A stretch of 10,567 nt of DNA, taken from an uncultured Planctomycetia bacterium. GTDB lineage: Bacteria; Planctomycetota; UBA1135; GCA-002686595. The stretch's first letter is position 1. Each line of letters starts with the position of its first letter. Shown in pieces: positions 6,208-10,567 of this stretch. A model generated the notes under the pieces. That model saw nothing but the letters and a program-made list of their open reading frames with translations, was not told the DNA's origin and searched no databases. The position numbers and the translations under genes are program-made. The stretch spans positions 1 to 10,567 of the forward strand of contig CALFYL010000221.1 in assembly GCA_937952135.1 (NCBI GenBank), read 5' to 3'.

Positions 6208-7305
6208 GTGCAATCCCTCCCCGTCGATCCGCTGCGCTTCGCCGAACGCGTTCCTTCGTGGCTCATCCCGCAGGGGGTCGACAGCGACGTGGTCGTCTCC
6301 TGCCGCGTGCGCCTCGCGCGAAACGTCGCCGGCCGGCCCTTCGTCACCAAACTCTCCGACGAGCGCGCGGCCGAGCTCGCCAGCGAGCTGCGCCCCGAAT
6401 TGGTGCGCCTCAAGCTCGACGGCGAGATGCTGTGGACCTCGATCGCCGAAGCGCCGGTCGTGTGGCGCCTGCTGCTGCGCGAGCGGCACCTCGTCAGCCG
6501 CGACCTCGCGCCGAGTTCCGACGAGCGCGCCGCGCAGCCGGGCCGCGCCGTGGCGTTCAGCCGCAGCGAGCGCCTGTCGGTGATGATCAACGAAGAGGAC
6601 CATCTGCGCCTGCAGTCGATGTCGAGCGGCTTCCAGCTCGAGGACGCGTGGGAGCGCGCGAAGGAGCTCGACCGCGCGCTCGAACAGGCGATTCCGTACG
6701 CCTTCGCCGACAGCTACGGCTACCTCACGTGCTGCCCGACGAACGTCGGCACCGGCCTGCGCGCTTCGGTGATGCTGCATCTGCCGGCGCTCGCGATGGC
6801 GCCGAGCGAGATCGAGAAGGTCTTCACCGCCGCGAGCCGCACGGGCCTCGCCGTGCGCGGCCTCTACGGCGAAGGTTCGCGCGCCATCGGCGACTTCTAC
6901 CAGATCTCGAACCAGGTCACGCTCGGCCGCAGCGAGGAGGACTTGATCGCCGAGTTGCACGAGCTCGTGCCCGCGATCCTGAAGTTCGAGCGCTCGGTGC
7001 GCGCGGAGCTGCACCGCACGCACAAGCGCGCCATCGAGGACCGCGTGCGGCGTTCGCACGGATTGCTGCGGACCTCGCGCGCCATGCCGACCGACGGCGC
7101 GCTCGCGCACCTCTCGAACCTGCGCCTCGGCCAGGTGCTCGGCATCTTCAGCGACGTGCCGCTCGACACGCTGGCGCGGCTGCGCGTGCAGATCCAGAAG
7201 GCGCACCTCCAGACGCTGCTGAAGCGCGAAGTCGACGCCGATCTGCTCGATCCGACCGAGCGCGACCGCCTGCGCGCCGAGTTCCTGCGCAAGCAGTTCG
7301 GCTGA
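6208..7305 (+). CDS. mcsB: Protein-arginine kinase, McsB family
   Basis: McsB phosphorylates arginine side chains on proteins, marking them for ClpC-ClpP degradation in Bacillus. The 365 residues match the family's ~350-360. Visible features are the ATP-binding DSDVVVSCRVRLARN (25-39), ERHLVSRDLA (92-101), VMINEEDHLRLQ (125-136, the phosphagen-kinase NEEDH motif), SYGYLTCCPTNVGTGLRAS (169-187) with the catalytic Cys at 176, and LYGEGSRAIGDFYQISNQVTLG. The C-terminus has RDRLRA (352-357), the RDxxRA phospho-arginine allosteric motif of Bacillus McsB. All key residues seem intact, so it is probably active. The GTG at 6208 gives the family's normal N-terminus. The only earlier in-frame start is TTG at 6118, which would add 30 residues with no homology signal. 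No ribosome binding site is evident at either; a TACGCT at 6177-6182 could be a weak -10 element. McsA, CtsR and ClpC are not adjacent. Confidence 0.93.
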   Translation: MQSLPVDPLRFAERVPSWLIPQGVDSDVVVSCRVRLARNVAGRPFVTKLSDERAAELASELRPELVRLKLDGEMLWTSIAEAPVVWRLLLRERHLVSRDLAPSSDERAAQPGRAVAFSRSERLSVMINEEDHLRLQSMSSGFQLEDAWERAKELDRALEQAIPYAFADSYGYLTCCPTNVGTGLRASVMLHLPALAMAPSEIEKVFTAASRTGLAVRGLYGEGSRAIGDFYQISNQVTLGRSEEDLIAELHELVPAILKFERSVRAELHRTHKRAIEDRVRRSHGLLRTSRAMPTDGALAHLSNLRLGQVLGIFSDVPLDTLARLRVQIQKAHLQTLLKREVDADLLDPTERDRLRAEFLRKQFG

Positions 7306-7326
7306 GAGCGGCGTCTCGCTCCGCGG

Positions 7327-7342
7327 CGGGAAGTTCTTTCCG
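7327..7342 (+). terminator. Weak hairpin after mcsB
   Basis: CGGGAA pairs with TTTCCG (one G.T pair) around a GTTC tetraloop, starting 22 nt after the mcsB stop. There is no T-tract and the stem is only six pairs, so this is a tentative terminator. Confidence 0.25.
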
Positions 7343-7430
7343 AGGCGGGCGAGGCGAAGCGCTCGCGCGCGGACTCGCGCGGCTCTCGATCCAGAGCGCG
7401 CGCGCCGCGCGTCGATGTCGCTTCCCACAG

Positions 7431-8429
7431 ATGTGGAACGCATGGGTGTTGGCGGCGGCGCTGGGGGGCGATCTCGCGCCGGCGCGGATCGAGCTCGCGA
7501 CCGGGCGCGCGGACCTCGCGCTTCCCAGCGGCGTCGAGACGCTGCTGGGCGGCGGTGACGCGCGCGTCGTCGACGGCCCCGCGTACCTGGAGATCGGCCC
7601 TGCATCCCGGCTCGCGCTGCGGTGGCGCGGCGAAGCCAGCTTGGAGCTGCGCGGCTCGTCCGCGCTCGAGTGGCGCGCGCCGCTGGACGGCGCCGGGGTG
7701 ATGGTCACTGCTTGGCGCGTGAGCGAGCTCGACTTCGAGGTTCGCCGCGGCCCGCTGCGGCTCGACCTCGGCGGCGGCTGGCGCGTCGAGCTCGACGTCG
7801 GCGCCGCGGGCGTGCGCCGGCTCGCCGACGGCCGCCTCGAGCTTCGGCACGTCGCCGGCGCGCCGCTCGCGCTGTTCCATCGAAGCGCTTCCGGGCTCGT
7901 GAGTCCGCCGTGGACCGTGCTCCCCGGCGCGCACGTGCGGCTGGAAGCGGGCGCGACTCCGACGTTCGTGCAGGGACCCGCGCCCGCGCGTCCGAAGGCC
8001 GCGTTCGAGCGCCACGACGAGGCGCCGCCGTGGTCGGACTTCGCCTGGCCTTGGGGCCGCAGCTCGCGCGAGAGCGCTCCCTTCCGGGGAGAGCGCGCGC
8101 CGCAGGCCGAGCCGGCGCGCATCGAGAGCAGCCGGATTGCGCCGGCGTCCGCCGCCGGGGAGGACGGGACGTGGCTGCGAGGCGCGGGGCTCGAGCTTCC
8201 TCGGGCGCGGTGCGAGGCGCCGCCGCCGAAGAGCTCGTCAGTGGCCCCGTCGGACGCGCGGGCCCTCGACCCGCGAGGCGCGACGGAAACGAGCTCGGGC
8301 CCGAAGCCGGGTGCTCCGAGCCCGTCGAATTCGCTTCCGCGTTTCGATCCGTCGCAGTACCCGCCGATCCGGCGGCACGGCGAGCTGATCGTCACGCCCT
8401 TCGGCCCGCGCTGGGCGGACCGACCGTAG
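7431..8429 (+). CDS. Probable secreted protein of unknown function, Pro/Ser-rich C-terminal half
   Basis: I do not recognise this 332-residue protein. The ATG at 7431 is the only usable start in frame after the mcsB stop, but no ribosome binding site precedes it. The first 18 residues (MWNAWVLAAALGGDLAPA) could be a short signal peptide lacking the usual basic start. Residues 19-180 are rich in alternating hydrophobic and polar stretches (YLEIGPASRLALRWRGEASL, LRLDLGGGWRVELDVG), suggesting a beta-sandwich or FecR-like fold. Residues 181-305 are a low-complexity Pro/Ala/Ser/Arg linker. The end (FDPSQYPPIRRHGELIVTP, 305-323) is more ordered. Third codon positions remain G/C-rich throughout, which supports coding, and Arg-rich alternative frames are shadows. 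It follows mcsB by 125 bp on the same strand and converges with the HAD gene. Existence is likely; localisation is a guess. Confidence 0.68.
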   Translation: MWNAWVLAAALGGDLAPARIELATGRADLALPSGVETLLGGGDARVVDGPAYLEIGPASRLALRWRGEASLELRGSSALEWRAPLDGAGVMVTAWRVSELDFEVRRGPLRLDLGGGWRVELDVGAAGVRRLADGRLELRHVAGAPLALFHRSASGLVSPPWTVLPGAHVRLEAGATPTFVQGPAPARPKAAFERHDEAPPWSDFAWPWGRSSRESAPFRGERAPQAEPARIESSRIAPASAAGEDGTWLRGAGLELPRARCEAPPPKSSSVAPSDARALDPRGATETSSGPKPGAPSPSNSLPRFDPSQYPPIRRHGELIVTPFGPRWADRP

Positions 8430-8445
8430 CCGCGGCTCGCGGAGT

Positions 8446-8461
8446 CGGCCGCGAACGGCCG
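8446..8461. terminator. Hairpin between convergent genes
   Basis: Two CGGCCG hexamers (8446-8451 and 8456-8461) form a perfect 6-bp stem with a CGAA tetraloop in the 48-bp gap between the unknown secreted protein (stop 8427-8429) and the HAD gene (stop complement 8478-8480). The position suits a bidirectional terminator; there is no T-tract. Confidence 0.45.
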
Positions 8462-8477
8462 CCCCGCCGCCAGCTCG

Positions 8478-9170
8478 CTAGCGCAGCGCGAAGTCTTCGC
8501 TGCGCAGGAACAGGTCCAGCGCGCTCACGACGTCGTCGACGCACAGGTCGGGGGCCACGGCGAGCGATTCGTCACGGCAGCCGAAGCCGGTGCGCACGCC
8601 GAGCGTCTTGAGGCCCGCGCGCGACGCGGCCGCGATCTCGAGCGTGCTGTCGCCGATGAGGTACGAGCGGCGCAGGTCGATTCCGTCGACCTGCGCGGCG
8701 TGGAAGAACACGCCCGTGTCGGGGAAGCGGAACACCGAGAGCTTCTTGTGCGCGCCCTTGCCCGCGATGTCGTCGAGGCAGGCGTAGTTGCGTTGGATCG
8801 CGACGCCGCGCTTGCCCAGGTGGTCGAGCAGGTGGCGCTCGAACTCGAGCCACTGCGCGTCCGAGGCCTTGCCGTTTGCGACGGCGTCCTCGTTGCCGAC
8901 GAGGTACACGTTCCAGCCGTTGCGCGAGATGCGGAACAGCGCGTCGACGGCCGCGGCGGAGATGTGCGCGGGGTCGAACGCGCGGAAGCCGGCCGGGCCC
9001 GGGGATTCGATCAAGGTGCCGAAGCGATCGACGAACAGCCCGCGCACGGGTTGTTCGGCGCCGGGGATCGGACGGGGCGCGCGGCGGCGCGGGAGAGGTG
9101 CTTGCATGGCGGCTCGCGTGGGTTTCGTCGGACGGGTACGAGCAGTTCTCGGTGCTCGGCGCCGGCGCAT
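8478..9170 (-). CDS. HAD-IIIA-like phosphatase-fold protein with altered catalytic motif
   Basis: This 230-residue protein resembles the HAD-IIIA branch (GmhB or histidinol-phosphatase type). Motif I appears as GLFVDRFGTLIE (45-56): the nucleophile Asp48 is kept, but the general acid/base two residues on is Phe50 where GmhB-type enzymes have Asp (DRDGT). Motif II is NVYLVGNEDAVANGK (87-101), parallel to the family VVTNQSGIARG but with Gly-Asn-Glu for Thr-Asn-Gln. Motif III is not clear. Motif IV is SYLIGDSTLEIAAASRAG (169-186), keeping the first Asp but with Glu178 at the second acidic position. The GmhB zinc-binding Cys/His loop is not recognisable. Residues 1-34 are a highly basic extension (13 Arg/Lys). 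The ATG at 9170 has a strong AAAGGAG site; the Met codon at 9107 would drop the basic extension, and an upstream in-frame start at 9266 lacks support. Substrate and activity are unknown. Confidence 0.82.
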   Translation of the reverse strand: MRRRRAPRTARTRPTKPTRAAMQAPLPRRRAPRPIPGAEQPVRGLFVDRFGTLIESPGPAGFRAFDPAHISAAAVDALFRISRNGWNVYLVGNEDAVANGKASDAQWLEFERHLLDHLGKRGVAIQRNYACLDDIAGKGAHKKLSVFRFPDTGVFFHAAQVDGIDLRRSYLIGDSTLEIAAASRAGLKTLGVRTGFGCRDESLAVAPDLCVDDVVSALDLFLRSEDFALR

Positions 9171-9175
9171 GAGCG

Positions 9176-9182
9176 CTCCTTT
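9176..9182 (-). promoter_or_regulatory. Strong ribosome binding site that sets the HAD start
   Basis: On the minus strand AAAGGAG lies 5 nt before the ATG at 9170. It is the clearest Shine-Dalgarno sequence in the window and favours this start over the downstream Met at 9107 and the upstream start at 9266. Confidence 0.7.
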
Positions 9183-9204
9183 CGGCGAACCGCGCGCGGG
9201 GCGC

Positions 9205-9293
9205 GAGTCGACGGATCCGATCAAGAAACGCTTGCCGACTCTCCGATCCAAACGGAGTCGCCGCACGTCGAGTCCCCGACCGCGACTTGAGTC
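9205..9293. repeat. Cluster of five GAGTC/GACTC pentamers in a divergent intergenic region
   Basis: The 185-bp gap between the HAD and glycosyltransferase starts carries GAGTC at 9205, 9255, 9270 and 9289 and GACTC at 9237. CGACTC (9236-9241) and GAGTCG (9255-9260) form an inverted repeat with a 13-nt spacer. I see no convincing -35/-10 pair, and no function can be assigned; an operator is one possibility. Confidence 0.45.
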
Positions 9294-9355
9294 CTGAGCT
9301 AGTCTTTCCTGCGCCCGAACTTCTTTCCCTTCCGGCGCGGACCGCAGAAGTCTCC

Positions 9356-10531
9356 ATGTCCACGCGTTGGAAGATCGCCGTGCTCGTCGATCCGCTCACG
9401 GCCCTCGTGAGCGACAACGCCCACGCGTTCGGGCTCGCCGCGCAACTTTCGGCGCGCGGCCACACGGTGCGGGTGTTCGGGCCGGCCGCGCCGGCGATGG
9501 GCCGATCCGAGCAAGTCCGCGGGGCCTCGAACGGGGACGAACCGTCGAAGAGCCGGGGACCGAAACGACCGACCGTGGGCGCCTCGGTCGCGCTCTTCGA
9601 GCCCCAGGCCGTGATCGCCTACGACGCGCTGTCGCCGGCCGCGTGGCTCGGGGCTCGCACCGCACGCCGCGGCGGAGCGCCCCTGGCGTTGATCGAGGCC
9701 GCGCCCTGGGCCGAGGGCCGGCCCGCGCAGCGCGCGCTGTGGCGCGTCGGCGAGGCGCTGTGGGGGCGCTACGTGCGCCGCACGGCCGCCGCGGTGCTCG
9801 CGCTCGAGCCGCAGGCCCGCGAGCGCTCCCTCCGCCGCGGCTTCGACGCCGCGCGCGTGCACTCGGTCGCGCACGGAGTCGACCTCGACAGCCACCGACC
9901 GGGCCGCGCCAGCGAGGAACTCGCGCGGCGCCAGATCCGCGGGCGCATCCTGAGCTGCCGCGCCAGCTACGCCTCGACGGACTCGCTCGAGCGCCTCGTG
10001 ACCGCCTTCTCATCCACGGTGGGGCAACGCGACGACTGGTCGCTCGTCGTCGCCGGCGACGGCCCGCCGCCCGCGCGCCTCGCCAAGTGCGCCTACCGCG
10101 CCGGCATCGGCGGCCGCGTGCACTTCCTGTCGCTGTCCGACGAAGCCTTCGCGCCGTTGCTCTCGTCGAGCACGCTCTTCGCGGCGCTCGGCGGCGAGGG
10201 TGTCCGCGCCGCGTGGGATGTCGAGCGCGCGCTCGCCTGCGGCGCGCCGACGCTGATCGCGGGCGGCACGCGCGGCGTGCACCTGATCCAACACGACGTC
10301 CGCGGCTGGGTGCTCGAGGACGCGAGCGCCGAAGGCTGGGCCGCCGCGCTCTCGCGCGCCGCGGGATCGCCGCAGGCGCGCAAGCGCTGGTCGCTGGCTT
10401 CCCGCGCGTTCGCCGAGGAGAAGCTGGGCTGGGCCAGCGTCGCACGCCTGATCGAGTCGGTCGTCGAAACGCAGACGGCGCAGTCCGTCGAAACGAACCG
10501 CGCCGCGGAAGGTCAAGCCGCTCGCGCCTGA
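9356..10531 (+). CDS. Glycosyltransferase, GT4-like
   Basis: This 391-residue protein has the two-Rossmann-domain layout of GT-B enzymes that transfer sugars from nucleotide donors, usually at the cytoplasmic face. The N-terminal domain begins KIAVLVDPLTALVSDNAHAF (6-25) and LSARGHTVRVFGP (31-43). The inter-domain boundary has SVAHGVDLDSHRP (170-182). The C-terminal domain has LVVAGDGPPPARL (230-242), RVHFLSLSDEAFAPLLSSS (254-272) and ERALACGAPTLIAGGTRGV (290-308). The EX7E motif normally ending at ALACG is imperfect: Glu281 and Glu290 are separated by eight residues. A charged segment at about 48-75 (GRSEQVRGASNGDEPSKS) looks like an insertion. The ATG at 9356 immediately precedes the Rossmann domain; the in-frame start at 9287 would add 23 residues, and neither has a good ribosome binding site. 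It may work with the exporter's glycan, but lies 5 kb away and after divergent genes. Family is confident, substrate unknown. Confidence 0.85.
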   Translation: MSTRWKIAVLVDPLTALVSDNAHAFGLAAQLSARGHTVRVFGPAAPAMGRSEQVRGASNGDEPSKSRGPKRPTVGASVALFEPQAVIAYDALSPAAWLGARTARRGGAPLALIEAAPWAEGRPAQRALWRVGEALWGRYVRRTAAAVLALEPQARERSLRRGFDAARVHSVAHGVDLDSHRPGRASEELARRQIRGRILSCRASYASTDSLERLVTAFSSTVGQRDDWSLVVAGDGPPPARLAKCAYRAGIGGRVHFLSLSDEAFAPLLSSSTLFAALGGEGVRAAWDVERALACGAPTLIAGGTRGVHLIQHDVRGWVLEDASAEGWAAALSRAAGSPQARKRWSLASRAFAEEKLGWASVARLIESVVETQTAQSVETNRAAEGQAARA

Positions 10532-10567
10532 GAGTTGCGCCTGAGACTCGCGCCTGAGTCTCGCGCC
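10521..10567 (+). repeat. 13-bp tandem repeat overlapping the glycosyltransferase stop
   Basis: CTCGCGCCTGAGA, GTTGCGCCTGAGA, CTCGCGCCTGAGT and the partial CTCGCGCC run head to tail to the window edge, so the array may continue. Every full unit contains GCGCCTGAG; the TGA of the first unit is the glycosyltransferase stop. Confidence 0.85.
10543..10562 (+). terminator. Hairpin formed by the tandem repeat after the glycosyltransferase
   Basis: GAGACTC (10543-10549) pairs perfectly with GAGTCTC (10556-10562) around the 6-nt loop GCGCCT. It starts 11 nt after the stop codon. No T-tract is seen before the window ends, so termination is plausible only. Confidence 0.45.

Noticed and set aside
4283..6583. 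766-residue plus-strand open frame opposite the secreted glycosidase-like gene
   Set aside because: Arg/Ala/Glu/Val-rich with no domain; the minus-strand frame has a signal peptide and family motifs.
3483..6590. 1035-residue minus-strand open frame, longest in the window
   Set aside because: It runs antisense to the methyltransferase tail and mcsB and out of frame through the glycosidase-like gene. Its translation is dominated by Arg and Ser without any domain, typical of a shadow frame in GC-rich DNA.
7622..8611. 329-residue Arg-rich plus-strand frame
   Set aside because: Overlaps the unknown secreted protein in another frame and runs into the HAD gene; composition is typical of a GC-rich shadow.
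9171..9266. Upstream in-frame start for the HAD gene at 9266
   Set aside because: The strong AAAGGAG at 9176-9182 lies inside that extension and points to the ATG at 9170.

Overview
The window is a GC-rich stretch (estimated by eye at about 70% G+C, with strong G/C preference at third codon positions) of bacterial chromosome carrying eight protein-coding genes, one of them cut by the left edge. A protein-arginine kinase of the McsB family, GC-rich codon use, a secreted glycosidase-like protein and a Wzm/Wzt-type polysaccharide exporter together suggest a planctomycete-like bacterium. That placement is inference; another high-GC lineage such as Myxococcota cannot be excluded from the sequence alone. 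I see no tRNA, rRNA, CRISPR array, insertion sequence or phage gene.

Left block, + strand (1-4152): the C-terminal third of an arginase is followed after 14 bp by three tightly packed genes: an ABC-2 polysaccharide-export permease (Wzm-like), its ATPase with a C-terminal Wzt-type glycan-recognition domain, and a SAM-dependent methyltransferase with a roughly 250-residue coiled-coil tail. Each junction inside the trio is a 4-bp stop/start overlap, so the three are almost certainly translationally coupled. The combination resembles the E. coli O8/O9a logic, in which a coiled-coil methyltransferase (WbdD) caps the glycan at a measured length and Wzt reads the cap before export. Here the coiled coil contains six tandem 14-residue repeats with a regularly spaced Gly-His pair, and the protein ends in an Arg-rich amphipathic helix. 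This is the most interesting system in the window.

Middle block: a convergent secreted protein related to GH42-type glycosidases (4169-6106, - strand) shares a hairpin with the methyltransferase stop. It is transcribed divergently from an mcsB-like protein-arginine kinase (6208-7305, + strand) that has no mcsA, ctsR or clpC beside it. A probable secreted protein of unknown function follows (7431-8429, + strand).

Right block: a HAD-IIIA-like protein with a damaged catalytic motif I (8478-9170, - strand) is divergent from a GT4-like glycosyltransferase (9356-10531, + strand). The window ends in a 13-bp tandem repeat that contains the glycosyltransferase stop codon and forms a hairpin. No gene-free stretch exceeds 300 bases. 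The longest, 9171-9355 (185 bp), holds a ribosome binding site for the HAD gene and a cluster of GAGTC/GACTC pentamers.
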